Below are positions 51,316 to 59,892 of a stretch of DNA of 64,000 bases, piece after piece (the first letter of the stretch is position 1; every line of letters begins with the position of its first letter). The notes under the pieces were generated by a model. The model saw only the letters and a list, made by a program, of their open reading frames with translations, ran no database searches and had not been told where the DNA came from. The position numbers were made by a program, and so were the translations under genes. Source of the DNA: Nonlabens xiamenensis (GTDB lineage: Bacteria > Bacteroidota > Bacteroidia > Flavobacteriales > Flavobacteriaceae); NCBI RefSeq assembly GCF_003865345.1, contig NZ_RMVE01000001.1, positions 434,001 to 498,000 of the forward strand. Reading direction: 5' to 3'.

Positions 51316-52967
51316 TATTTCAATATACGTTGGTACTGGCTTTCATCTTCCAAAACTTCAATTGCTGCCTTGATTTCTGGATTGTTTTTAATCTGATAGT
51401 TATAGAGACCTTCCCGGTAAAAATACCTTTTGACAATCTCATCGGTAAGCAGGCTTTTTATTTCTGGCTTTTTATCCATAATTTCCTTTCTCTTGGCCTG
51501 CTGGATAATTTTGATCATGGCGTCATAAGAAGTTTTGATATCGTCATCCAATTCCTCATTGCGTGCGGTTTGGTATGCTTTCGCGAAAGCGGACTCTGTT
51601 ACAGTTTCAAACTGGAAACCTCTTGCTTCTACCCAATTCACGAAGTCTTGGAAATCTTCATCGGTAAACTGGATTTTATATAAATCTTCATACTGATGCT
51701 TGTAATAGTATTCGGTCGCATAGTCAAAAATCGAATTCTCTTTGAGTAGGGCTGTGGTAATAGGGGAGTAGGCAGCAGTTTCAATATTGATGTCTGGTTC
51801 AATACCACCACCATCATAGACTGTACGACCGCTGTTCACTGTTTTATAGGCTTTATAATCTTCTTGTTTGGTTCTCACTGCATCACCATTTTCATCCCGA
51901 TTCCAATAGTCCAGCGCCTGAATACATCGGCCTGCAGGCGTGTAATATCTAGAGATGGTGATTTTTACCTGGGTACCATAAGAAAGCGGTTTGGGTCTTT
52001 GCACCAAACCTTTACCAAAACTTCTTGCACCTACAATCACGCCCCTGTCATAATCTTGAATACTACCGCTCACAATCTCACTGGCACTAGCACTGCGCCC
52101 GTTGATCAAAATTGCAAGAGGCATTCCCTCAAATTCTTCATTGCGTTTAGTCAGGTAGGTTTTGTTATACTTATCGATATGGGATTGGGTGCTGGTAATC
52201 AATTTACCCCTGGGAACGAATAGGTTGGACACATTGACTGCCTCGCTTAATAAACCACCTGGATTCCCACGCAAGTCTAGGATGATTTTTTTGGCACCCT
52301 TTTCCTTTAGATCTTCAATTGCCGCTTTGGTTTCCTTGGATGCCTTTTCATTAAATTTTGAAAGGACCACATAACCTATTTCTGGTGTGGCCATTTCGTA
52401 AAATGGAACTGCCTGTACATCTACACCTGCTCTTTTAAGTGTGGCAGAATTGGTTTTACCCTGTCGTTTGTAAACCACCGTCAATTCTGAACCTTCAGAA
52501 CCTTTGAGCAAATCTCCTGCATTGTCATCATAATCAGAGATCATGACATTGTCGATTTGTATAATTTCATCCCCAGCTTTAAGACCAGCTTTATCTGCCG
52601 GGTAATCCTTCCATGGTTCAACGATGATAATTTTGTCATCCCGAGAACTTACTTGCGCACCAATTCCAGTATAAGAGCCTCGACGGTTAATTTTTGATTC
52701 TTCTACCTCCTGTTCAGTCCAGTAGACTGTATATGGATCCAATTCCTCCAGCATACCCTCAATGGCTTTATCCATCAAATCGGCTGGATTAGTGTCATCC
52801 ACATAATTCATATTGATTTGTTTATACATTTCTGTAAAAATCTCGATCTGTTTGGCGATCTCAAAAAAATCATTTTGAAAACTGGCCGTAGATAAGAGCA
52901 AACCTGCGGCAATAATGGGCAACAAAATCTGCCTTTTGATATTTATACTGGAATGTTTTGAACTCAT
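51315..52967 (-). CDS. S41-family C-terminal processing peptidase
   Basis: A 550-aa periplasmic serine protease. It has an N-terminal membrane anchor or signal (QILLPIIAAGLLLSTA), a PDZ domain (YTGIGAQVSSRDDKIIIVEPWKDYPADKAGLKAGDEIIQID), then the S41 core with LDLRGNPGGLLSEAVNVSNLF and the Ser/Lys dyad region GRSASASEIVSGSIQDYDRGVIVGARSFGKGLVQ, and a C-terminal helical domain. CTPs trim exported proteins and peptidoglycan hydrolases. It lies 105 bases from rnpA on the same strand. A palindrome copy at 51577 encodes AFAKA. Confidence 0.94.
   Translation of the reverse strand: MSSKHSSINIKRQILLPIIAAGLLLSTASFQNDFFEIAKQIEIFTEMYKQINMNYVDDTNPADLMDKAIEGMLEELDPYTVYWTEQEVEESKINRRGSYTGIGAQVSSRDDKIIIVEPWKDYPADKAGLKAGDEIIQIDNVMISDYDDNAGDLLKGSEGSELTVVYKRQGKTNSATLKRAGVDVQAVPFYEMATPEIGYVVLSKFNEKASKETKAAIEDLKEKGAKKIILDLRGNPGGLLSEAVNVSNLFVPRGKLITSTQSHIDKYNKTYLTKRNEEFEGMPLAILINGRSASASEIVSGSIQDYDRGVIVGARSFGKGLVQRPKPLSYGTQVKITISRYYTPAGRCIQALDYWNRDENGDAVRTKQEDYKAYKTVNSGRTVYDGGGIEPDINIETAAYSPITTALLKENSIFDYATEYYYKHQYEDLYKIQFTDEDFQDFVNWVEARGFQFETVTESAFAKAYQTARNEELDDDIKTSYDAMIKIIQQAKRKEIMDKKPEIKSLLTDEIVKRYFYREGLYNYQIKNNPEIKAAIEVLEDESQYQRILK
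51577..51590. repeat. Iterated palindrome, copy 12
   Basis: Exact copy inside the S41 peptidase gene, read as AFAKA. Confidence 0.9.
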
Positions 52968-53072
52968 TTGTGTAAAAATCTGGGAATTAAATATAGACTA
53001 AAACGATGTAAGCGCCATATTCTTGTCTTAGAAGCTGTTTTTCAAGTGTTTTGAATAAATCTTTAATAGGTT

Positions 53073-53438
53073 TTATGTAGAAGGATATCTTTTATTGAGC
53101 TCCTTGATCAACCCAGCTACCAAACTTATACAATGCTTAAAATCTGGTATTTTACCGGACTGATAAATGAATAAAAACTCTAAAGGTGTTTCAGTTTGGA
53201 GCTGGTGTTGTTGTAGGCGATAACTCTCCCTGAGTAGGCGTTTGACACGATTGCGGTCTGTGGCCTTTTTAAAATAACGCTTAGAAACACTCACACCCAT
53301 TTGATGGGAATTGCACCTTTCCCCCATGTGGAAAACACAACGTACGGCTCCCTTACGTATGGATTGGCCGTCCGTAAAGAGACGTTCAATAGCTTTTCTA
53401 CTCTTGAGTTTCTTGTTTTTCCCCAATGAAAATTTCAT
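53073..53438 (-). CDS. rnpA: Ribonuclease P protein component
   Basis: A 121-aa basic protein, the protein subunit of RNase P that matures tRNA 5' ends. It contains LKSRKAIERLFTDGQSIRKGAVRCVF, then MGVSVSKRYFKKATDRNRVKRLLRESYRL, the conserved RNR motif, and a C-terminal helix. Length is normal. A TATCTTTG box at 53451-53444 is followed by five bases and the ATG, so a leaderless message is likely. rnpA is usually near oriC and beside rpmH; no rpmH is next to it here. Confidence 0.95.
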   Translation of the reverse strand: MKFSLGKNKKLKSRKAIERLFTDGQSIRKGAVRCVFHMGERCNSHQMGVSVSKRYFKKATDRNRVKRLLRESYRLQQHQLQTETPLEFLFIYQSGKIPDFKHCISLVAGLIKELNKRYPST

Positions 53439-53882
53439 GGGTGCAAAGATAGGGAAGCCATATATGGTAAAGTAAAAAACCGATAGCGGAAAGTCATCGT
53501 TTTTGGGTGTAGTGACTGCTTTTCAATCCTTGGAACATGTAGATCGGACCAGTCCAACAGGCACCTGGATTTTATGTCCAGTGATATCGCTGGCTCTCCT
53601 CGATAAATAACTTTGTCTTTTTGATTGAAAGTAATCATGCTTAACCAGTTCGTTGAATAGGCTTTTATAGCTTTATTTATGTCTAAAGTAATTCTCTTGT
53701 GGGGGTAGCGATGCTGCAGGTGCCATTCTATTTGTTTTGAAAACCTCTGTATGCTTCGTTGAAGTATTTGATTTTCATTATAAATAACTGATTTAGTTAG
53801 GAAAATAATGATAAGGCTTGAGACCTGTTGAAACAGCGATTTAAACAGGCATTGGATATAGTTGACAAATACAATCTCCAGT
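53435..53882 (-). other. Open minus-strand frame without a start, upstream of rnpA
   Basis: From about 53882 to 53435 the minus strand is open for about 149 codons, but has no ATG, GTG or TTG before an internal ATG at 53638. The middle reads like protein (QRSIQRFSKQIEWHLQHRYP, RITLDINKAIKAYSTNWL, KVIYRGEPAISLDIK). It overlaps the first bases of rnpA and its promoter. I read it as a decayed gene or chance. Bases 53883-54113 show no gene. Confidence 0.35.
53444..53451 (-). promoter_or_regulatory. -7 box of rnpA, five bases before ATG
   Basis: TATCTTTG on the minus strand, five bases, then the ATG at 53438; predicts a near-leaderless message. Confidence 0.6.
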
Positions 53883-54113
53883 TATAGAGTTTCCAGAAGT
53901 TCAGCATCAGACTCAATTCACCCTGAGCGACCTATAGTTTACAGTTGTAATTCGCCTTCCGACCACCATCAAAAATCTTACAAGGATAAAGGTTGGCCAC
54001 GGGCGATAATATTCTTGCTAATGAGTATTGACGGAAGATATTGATGCTCTTAGCATCTTGGTCATTCAAATCAAGCCTATTTATTTTAACTTCTGCAATT
54101 ATCTGGATGGCGG

Positions 54114-54121
54114 TATATTTG
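54114..54121 (+). promoter_or_regulatory. -7 box of the 118-aa gene, four bases before ATG
   Basis: TATATTTG, then TCCT, then the ATG at 54126. Confidence 0.6.
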
Positions 54122-54125
54122 TCCT

Positions 54126-54482
54126 ATGACGAGAGACGAAAAGCTCAAGGAACGATGGGCACGAACCGTGGCCTTTTTTCAGGACAGATTTGCTGATGGA
54201 GATGAGATGGACTTGGATGGGATACTTTTTGTGATCGGAGTCCAAGAATTAGGTCAGCTGCATAGAAAATTTAAGAAGGATGAAAAGCTGCAGCTCATGC
54301 ATATCGCAATTTGTAGGGTGTTGGAACCTTACGGGTACTATGAATTCTCGCATTTCGACGACGACAAGTGGCCACACTATATTATGAAAGAGAAACTACC
54401 GGCACTTAAAGCTGGAGAGCAGAGTTTACTGATGAAGGAGGCCATAGTGAATTATATGCTGGTTGGCGAACTTATCGAGTAG
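54126..54482 (+). CDS. Conserved hypothetical protein, 118 aa
   Basis: A soluble helical protein resembling a small Bacteroidota family I recall only as hypothetical: LKERWARTVAFFQDRFADGDEMDLDGILFVIGVQELGQLHRKFKKDEKLQLMHIAICRVLEPYGYYEF, then HYIMKEKLPALKAGEQSLLMKEAIVNY. Aromatic residues in GYYEFSHFDDDKWPHY may form a small pocket. No catalytic motif. A -7 box ends four bases before its ATG. Its end overlaps the tail of the EamA gene by 11 bases (convergent). Confidence 0.72.
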   Translation: MTRDEKLKERWARTVAFFQDRFADGDEMDLDGILFVIGVQELGQLHRKFKKDEKLQLMHIAICRVLEPYGYYEFSHFDDDKWPHYIMKEKLPALKAGEQSLLMKEAIVNYMLVGELIE

Positions 54483-55380
54483 ACTGCTTTCTTTTTTCAC
54501 TGGTGACCAGAATGACCGCAAAAATAATTACTGCCGTGGCCAGGCCTTGCCATAAATTGAAGCGTTCACCATCCATAATTCCCCATGTCAAACCTATGAT
54601 GGGCATTAGGTAGGTCACAGAGCTGGCAAAAACAGGGGAGGTAATCTGTACCAATTTATTAAACATAATTTTTGCTGCGACTGTACCGAATAAGCAGAGG
54701 ATCAAGATATATCCTAAACTGGTCAAAACATCTTCATCCTGATAATCCAAGGAGGCTCCATCTGAAGCAAAGAAAACAATCAAGGCTAGCGGTAAGATGA
54801 ATACAAAATTTCCGGTAGCAATGGCCAGGGGCTTGACCTCTTGCAGGTATTTTTTGATGATATTGACATTGGTGGCATAACAGCTACAAGCTATAAACAC
54901 AAGGCCAGCAAAAAGATAATTTTGATCTGGATTATTTTCCATGCCTGCAAACACTAATCCTATGGCTCCGGCCAATCCGATAATAACACCCAAGAGCTGC
55001 TTTCGGGAAAATGATATCCCAAATACCAAGGCTCCCAGAATTAAAGTAATCAACGGGACAGTCGAATTGAGAATCGCACTGATCGCACTATCAATCTCGG
55101 TTTGTGCATAAGCAAATAAAAACGCTGGAAATAATGTACCTAGCAAACCCGATATGAATAACCACAACCAGTCCTTTTTGGAGGTTTTGGCAAAAGATCT
55201 CCAGCCGATACTTATGAGGATCAAGGAGGACAAAATTGTGCGTAATGCTCCAACTTGTAAAGGCTGTAAAGTAAAGGTGTCGCCTTCTTCCCCCAAGGCT
55301 TTTTTGATCAGAATGAATGAAGTACCCCAGATAACACTAAGGCTGAACAAATAAACATATTTTAATCGGGATGGATTCAT
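54472..55380 (-). CDS. EamA/DMT-family transporter
   Basis: A 302-aa inner-membrane exporter of the drug/metabolite superfamily with ten hydrophobic spans and two EamA repeats (YVYLFSLSVIWGTSFILIKKAL; FAGLVFIACSCYATNVNIIKKYL). The ATG at 55380 is preferred over one at 55431, because the longer form adds a soluble stretch before the first span. A terminator lies between this gene and the neighbour upstream. The substrate is unknown; related proteins export amino acids or other small metabolites. Confidence 0.88.
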   Translation of the reverse strand: MNPSRLKYVYLFSLSVIWGTSFILIKKALGEEGDTFTLQPLQVGALRTILSSLILISIGWRSFAKTSKKDWLWLFISGLLGTLFPAFLFAYAQTEIDSAISAILNSTVPLITLILGALVFGISFSRKQLLGVIIGLAGAIGLVFAGMENNPDQNYLFAGLVFIACSCYATNVNIIKKYLQEVKPLAIATGNFVFILPLALIVFFASDGASLDYQDEDVLTSLGYILILCLFGTVAAKIMFNKLVQITSPVFASSVTYLMPIIGLTWGIMDGERFNLWQGLATAVIIFAVILVTSEKRKQSTR

Positions 55381-55436
55381 TGGCAAATTAGAGCTGCAAA
55401 GGTCAGCTATTTTTATCCAAAGTTTATCCAAAAGAA

Positions 55437-55471
55437 AAACCCGATTTGAAATCTTATTTCAAATCGGGTTT
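55437..55471 (-). terminator. Terminator of the 177-aa lipoprotein gene
   Basis: Perfect 16-bp stem (left arm AAACCCGATTTGAAAT) with a three-base loop; the minus-strand tail is T-rich. Confidence 0.9.
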
Positions 55472-55490
55472 AAACTATTATTATTTAAAA

Positions 55491-56024
55491 TCAACTATTA
55501 AATGCTCTTAATACTCCAGAATAGGTTCCTGTAGCAACTCCGTCGGGTGTAACAATGGAAAATGTGAGTGTGTACCGATTTCCATCACGACTTATACTTA
55601 ATGTTCCATCCTCTCCTTCTGCTTCAGTGGCGCACATTTCAGTTTGAGAATTACAATCCAAACCGTAACTTAACACGGTGATGGCAAAGTCTTCAGTTGA
55701 ATTACTGAAACTATAAGTTCCTTCCTTTAAACCAGAAGATTGATCAGTCCATAATTCAAAATATATAACATCACCCATCCCAGAGGCTTCTCCAGCTTCA
55801 TCAAGGTTAACGCCGTTTGAGAAAAGGGAAATATCAAAATTATAGATTCCGGTAGGTCCCTCTCCGTAATTCAAAACGACACCCTTATTCAGCGAATAGG
55901 AGCTTCCGTCAACGCTAAAGCTACCCGTTGCGCTGCTCGATGAACCGCCATCATCGTCACTACTACATGATATCAATGAAACGACAACAAATGCTGTCAA
56001 CAAAAAAGATTTAAAAATTTTCAT
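55491..56024 (-). CDS. Putative lipoprotein with Ser/Asp-rich linker
   Basis: A 177-aa protein with a lipoprotein signal (FLLTAFVVVSLISC, Cys about residue 20) followed by an acidic/Ser linker (SSDDDGGSSSS), a common surface-lipoprotein export pattern in Bacteroidota. The body is beta-rich (GSFSVDGSSYSLNKGVVLNYG, GTLSISRDGNRYTLTFSIVTPDGVATGTYSGVL) with two Cys that could pair (DCNSQTEMC). It has a terminator after it and no operon partners. Probably exposed on the cell surface; function unknown. Confidence 0.75.
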   Translation of the reverse strand: MKIFKSFLLTAFVVVSLISCSSDDDGGSSSSATGSFSVDGSSYSLNKGVVLNYGEGPTGIYNFDISLFSNGVNLDEAGEASGMGDVIYFELWTDQSSGLKEGTYSFSNSTEDFAITVLSYGLDCNSQTEMCATEAEGEDGTLSISRDGNRYTLTFSIVTPDGVATGTYSGVLRAFNS

Positions 56025-56099
56025 ATGGTTGGATTTAATTTAGGGCAATAATAGGTAAAATCCAGTCAATTCCAATTTTCTTTCCTTGTAGCGTAAATT

Positions 56100-56669
56100 T
56101 TAATTCTGCCACCGCAGCGATTCCAACATTTTGATCATGTCCTTTTTTACATAGTCTGCGGCAGGTAATATGGAATCGTAGTTGGGTTGCGAATAAAAGT
56201 AGAGCGAAGCCGTTAAAAAGTGATTCAAACTATCGGTGACGTAGAATTGAGCATTAGAAGCCGCATTTCCTTCAATTTCATACATCATACCATAGGTGCG
56301 ATCCAATTCATTGGCAAAAGGAAAGTCCTTAATCACATCGGCTTTTTGATTGTGATCATAGGAAAGCTTTTGCCCATCGATAAGTAATTCTCTTAAATTG
56401 TCTTTTACAGGTCTATAAGTCAGATAAAGGGTGGCTTCCATTTGTGGATACTCAATCTTCATAGAACAATCACGTTTAGATAATACGCGGGCAAATTCGT
56501 TCACTTGAAAACTGAACGGGCAGTCCTTTGTATCCAATTGGACGTAATTTGCTTCTGGGTAGTCCAAAGCCAATTGTCCGCTGGGTTTTGGCAAGACATT
56601 ATCATTGCCACATTTTGCCAACATCAGGCAAAGGCCGATAATAAAAAGAAGTTTTAGGCTATCGTACAT
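56100..56669 (-). CDS. gldD: Gliding motility lipoprotein GldD
   Basis: A 189-aa lipoprotein (signal LLFIIGLCLMLAKC) required for gliding and for function of the type IX secretion system in Flavobacteria. The mature protein shows the conserved VLPKPSGQLALDYPEANYVQLDTKDCPFSFQVNEFARV opening and LRELLIDGQKLSYDHNQKAD, FYSQPNYDSILPAADYVKKDMIKMLESLRW at the end. It follows gldE, overlapping it by 16 bases, in the known gldE-gldD order. Confidence 0.95.
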   Translation of the reverse strand: MYDSLKLLFIIGLCLMLAKCGNDNVLPKPSGQLALDYPEANYVQLDTKDCPFSFQVNEFARVLSKRDCSMKIEYPQMEATLYLTYRPVKDNLRELLIDGQKLSYDHNQKADVIKDFPFANELDRTYGMMYEIEGNAASNAQFYVTDSLNHFLTASLYFYSQPNYDSILPAADYVKKDMIKMLESLRWQN

Positions 56670-57991
56670 TTCAGTTGTTTGATACGTTTTTTATCCATCA
56701 CTTCCACCAAGAACGTCATGTTGCCAAAATTTATTTGATCCAGCTTACGCGGAAAGGAACCGGTCTGTTCCAATAAAAATCCTGCGATGGTTTCAGATTC
56801 CCCCTTGGCATCTTCAAAAGCGCTGATCTGTTCCTCATCCAAATCCAATACCCTATAAAAATCTTTGAGTTGGGTTTTACCTTCAAATACATAGTTGTGG
56901 TCGTCAAGCTTTGAATATACCACATCCTCTTCATCAAATTCATCACTGATGTCACCTACAATTTCTTCAATAATATCTTCCAAAGAAATGAGTCCGCTGG
57001 TCCCCCCATACTCATCTACCACGATGGCGATGTGCTTCTTTTTTTCCTGGAATTCCTTCAATAGGTCATCTAGTTTTTTATTTTCTGGAACAAAATAAGC
57101 CTCTCTAAGAAGCTTCGTCCATTCAAAATTCTTCCGATCAATATATGGCAGTAAATCCTTGACATAAAGCACCCCTGTGATTTGATCTACACTTTCTTTG
57201 TAGCAAGGGATGCGGGAATACCCATTCTCAATTACCTGGGGAATAATTTCTCTAAAGGGTAAGCTCTCGTCCAGTGCAAAAACATCCGTACGATTGCGCA
57301 TGACATTTTTGGTCTGAGTATTTCCAAAACTCACGATACCTTGCAGTAGTTGTTGTTCCTCATCGGTGGTATCGTTTTCATCGGTAAGTTCCAAGGCCTG
57401 GGAAAGCTGTGAAACTGTGATGTTAGACTTCTTGCTGCCCAGTCTGTCCTGAATTTTCAGCGTGACATACCTCATCGGCAGGCTCAGAAAGCTAAACAGC
57501 TTATCCAGCACGTTTAACGGGATGGCCATAAAACTAGAAAAACCTTTTGGATTGCGGTTGGCATAAACTTTTGGGAAAATCTCGCCAAAAAGCAAGATCA
57601 AAAAGGTCACTACCACCACCTCGATAAAAAACCTAATATCCAATTCAAAACTGATAAAGGAGTCGATTTGGATGGGTTGGATACTAGCAAACCACACTTC
57701 GGATAATAACCCAAATATCAAGACTGAGGTGATATTAATCGCATTATTGGCAATGAGAATAGTAGCCAATAGTTTTTTAGGTCGTTCCAATAACTTGTTG
57801 ACGATGCTGCGTCTAGGAAAATCTTCGGCTTCGTCCTCCAGTTCAGTATTTGACAGACTGAAAAACGCGACTTCAGCACCGCTGATCAGGGCACTACAAA
57901 TCAGTAAAAGAACAAATACGACCACGTATAAAAACTGGCTCGTATCCAAAAGAGTTGTATTGATAAGTAAAAGCGCGGGCTCTGGATCCAA
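56654..57991 (-). CDS. gldE: Gliding-motility-associated CNNM/CBS protein GldE
   Basis: A 445-aa membrane protein with an N-terminal CNNM domain (four hydrophobic segments, including FLYVVVFVLLLICSALISGAEVAFFSL and VTFLILLFGEIFPKVYANRNPKG), a pair of CBS domains (MRNRTDVFALDESLPFREIIPQVIENGYSRIPCYKESVDQITGVLYVKDL; KKKHIAIVVDEYGGTSGLISLEDIIEEIVGDI) and a C-terminal CorC_HlyC domain. Such proteins transport or sense Mg2+; GldE supports GldD in gliding. It lies between ssb and gldD, an order kept across Flavobacteriaceae. Confidence 0.94.
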   Translation of the reverse strand: MDPEPALLLINTTLLDTSQFLYVVVFVLLLICSALISGAEVAFFSLSNTELEDEAEDFPRRSIVNKLLERPKKLLATILIANNAINITSVLIFGLLSEVWFASIQPIQIDSFISFELDIRFFIEVVVVTFLILLFGEIFPKVYANRNPKGFSSFMAIPLNVLDKLFSFLSLPMRYVTLKIQDRLGSKKSNITVSQLSQALELTDENDTTDEEQQLLQGIVSFGNTQTKNVMRNRTDVFALDESLPFREIIPQVIENGYSRIPCYKESVDQITGVLYVKDLLPYIDRKNFEWTKLLREAYFVPENKKLDDLLKEFQEKKKHIAIVVDEYGGTSGLISLEDIIEEIVGDISDEFDEEDVVYSKLDDHNYVFEGKTQLKDFYRVLDLDEEQISAFEDAKGESETIAGFLLEQTGSFPRKLDQINFGNMTFLVEVMDKKRIKQLKCTIA

Positions 57992-58014
57992 TGACGTTGG
58001 TTTAATTCAACTAT

Positions 58015-58500
58015 TTAGAATGGCAAGTCGTCGTCTTCTTCGGCGACCCTGTTCTGCTGTGGTGAAGCATATGGATTGGAAGAAGCCGGCTGTTGTTGTA
58101 CGGCGGGTTGTTGGGCATTACTAGGCTGTGGTGCAGGAGAATTAGCGCTGGTATTAGCCTCATTCTTTGGCGTCAAAAATGTAAATTCCTGCACTTGGAT
58201 TTCGGTCGTGTAACGCTGCTGTCCATCTTCACCTGTCCATTGCCGACTCTTGATGCGTCCTTCTATATATACCTTATCTCCTTTATGTAGGTATTTTTCA
58301 CAGACTTCGGCAGCTTTGTTGCGTACCACACAGTTGTGCCACTCTGTATTGGAAACCCTTTCGCCTGTAGTTCGGTTGACATATTCCTCATTGGTGGCCA
58401 AAGGAAATCTACCGATACAGTTACCACCGTCAAAATATTTCATTTTTACTTCGTCGCCGGTATGGCCTATCAAAATAACTTTATTTACTGTACCTGCCAT
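58015..58500 (-). CDS. ssb: Single-stranded DNA-binding protein
   Basis: A 161-aa SSB with an OB fold in the first 110 residues (TVNKVILIGHTGDEVKMKYFDGGNCIGRFPLATNEEY, RIKSRQWTGEDGQQRYTTEIQVQEF), a Gln/Pro/Ala-rich linker (APQPSNAQQPAVQQQPASS) and the acidic tip EEDDDLPF that recruits partner proteins. It lies 23 bases from gldE on the same strand. A TATCTTTG box at 58554-58547 gives a leader of about 45 bases. Binds replication and repair intermediates; dprA and recA are also in this window. Confidence 0.96.
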   Translation of the reverse strand: MAGTVNKVILIGHTGDEVKMKYFDGGNCIGRFPLATNEEYVNRTTGERVSNTEWHNCVVRNKAAEVCEKYLHKGDKVYIEGRIKSRQWTGEDGQQRYTTEIQVQEFTFLTPKNEANTSANSPAPQPSNAQQPAVQQQPASSNPYASPQQNRVAEEDDDLPF

Positions 58501-58694
58501 GATATTGGTTTGTGTGGATGATAATTATATAAGTCTAAAAGATCGCCAAAGATATAAAATCAGGATCTCTTACTGGAACTACCAATTTACAAAATTCTCT
58601 CTTCAAAAGCACAAATTTGCAGGGCATTTGATCAACGCTCCACAGTTGTCTTAAAAACCCAGCTGATAGGTGGAAAGCCCATAGGTTTCATCCT

Positions 58695-59762
58695 TCAGCT
58701 CTGTAATGGTGAACCTAACTCTTCCTGTGAATAATAATCATTCATGAATTTATACATTAAAATATGGAGAGGTAGGGCATACGCCTGATCAACGGAAATA
58801 GCTTTAGGCAATTCGGATTCGGTCTGGATGATCCAGAAATAGGCATGGATTTTTCGGTGGGTGAGTTGGTGTATGATAGGTTCTTGGTTATAGGCGCTTT
58901 CGCGAAAGCGAACCCTGGAAAAAAAATGCTTAAAAACCTCGTGATCCTTTAATTCGCTCGACAACAATGGACCATTGGCTTCTATATAAGGAAATTCATG
59001 AAGCCCAGCCCATATGGATCTGGTATCACGTTGTTGCAAAAGTGTCTTACCGCTCGGAGTTTTTGCGACCAGATAGTGGTGATAGAGGTTTTTGACTTTG
59101 GTTTTTTTAAGCTTAACTGGCAATTCTTGTACGATCTCCTTTTCATAGGCTACACAAGAACCCTGGAAAGGGCAGCTCTGGCACTGCGGGTTTTTAGGAA
59201 CGCATTGTATGGCACCGAATTCCATAATTGCCTGGTTGTGTGTAGCAGGCTCGTTTTTGTTCAGGAGTTTTTGGGCTAGCGATTTGAACTCCTTTGCTCC
59301 TTGTGTACTGTTGATAGGTGTATGTATTCCATAAATCCTTGCCAATACGCGATAAACGTTTCCATCGACCACAGGCACAGCTTCTTCATAGGCAAAACTT
59401 GCAATTGCCGCTGCGGTGTAGTCACCCACACCTTTTAATTCTAACAAATCTTTGTAGGTAGATGGAAATTTACCCTCATTTTCCACCACCTGTTGAGCGG
59501 CCTTATGTAGATTTCTGGCCCTGGAGTAATATCCTAATCCCTGCCAGGTTTTCAATACTTCTTGTTCGCTCGCGTTGGCCAGTGCATATACATTTGGATA
59601 CTGGGAAACAAACCTGTTGTAATAGGGTAAGCCTTGATTGACACGGGTTTGCTGTAGGATAACCTCGCTGAGCCAGATATGGTAAGGATCAGTGGTTTGC
59701 CTCCAGGGCAGGTCGCGTTTGTTCAATTGATACCAGTCAATAAGTACCCGTGAAAAGTCCAT
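58695..59762 (-). CDS. mutY: A/G-specific adenine glycosylase
   Basis: A 355-aa DNA glycosylase that removes A mispaired with 8-oxoG. It shows LPWRQTTDPYHIWLSEVILQQTRV, the helix-hairpin-helix LKGVGDYTAAAIASFAYEEAVPVVDGNVYRVLARIYG with the catalytic Asp, and the [4Fe-4S] cysteines in CVPKNPQCQSCPFQGSC, then a C-terminal NUDIX-like domain (HHYLVAKTPSGKTLLQQR). A palindrome copy at 58896 encodes RFRES in that domain. It is the first gene of mutY-ssb-gldE-gldD on this strand. Confidence 0.95.
   Translation of the reverse strand: MDFSRVLIDWYQLNKRDLPWRQTTDPYHIWLSEVILQQTRVNQGLPYYNRFVSQYPNVYALANASEQEVLKTWQGLGYYSRARNLHKAAQQVVENEGKFPSTYKDLLELKGVGDYTAAAIASFAYEEAVPVVDGNVYRVLARIYGIHTPINSTQGAKEFKSLAQKLLNKNEPATHNQAIMEFGAIQCVPKNPQCQSCPFQGSCVAYEKEIVQELPVKLKKTKVKNLYHHYLVAKTPSGKTLLQQRDTRSIWAGLHEFPYIEANGPLLSSELKDHEVFKHFFSRVRFRESAYNQEPIIHQLTHRKIHAYFWIIQTESELPKAISVDQAYALPLHILMYKFMNDYYSQEELGSPLQS
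58896..58909. repeat. Iterated palindrome, copy 13
   Basis: Exact copy inside mutY, read as RFRES. Confidence 0.9.
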
Positions 59763-59843
59763 AAAAAGCGTTAAAATGCGGGTCGAAAGATATATCTAAT
59801 TAAATTTTAATCAATTAGGGATTTCATATTATTCTTTTTACAG

Positions 59844-59851
59844 TATCTTTG
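59844..59851 (+). promoter_or_regulatory. -7 box of the HU gene
   Basis: TATCTTTG, 41 bases before the ATG at 59893; the leader is A-rich. Confidence 0.6.
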
Positions 59852-59892
59852 CGCCCTGTTTAATAAACCCTAAATAAAAATTTAAACGCAAG

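Noticed and set aside
53435-53638. A 67-aa gene starting with ATG at 53638
   Set aside because: It overlaps the rnpA start and promoter, and the open frame continues upstream without a start; treated as a possible remnant.
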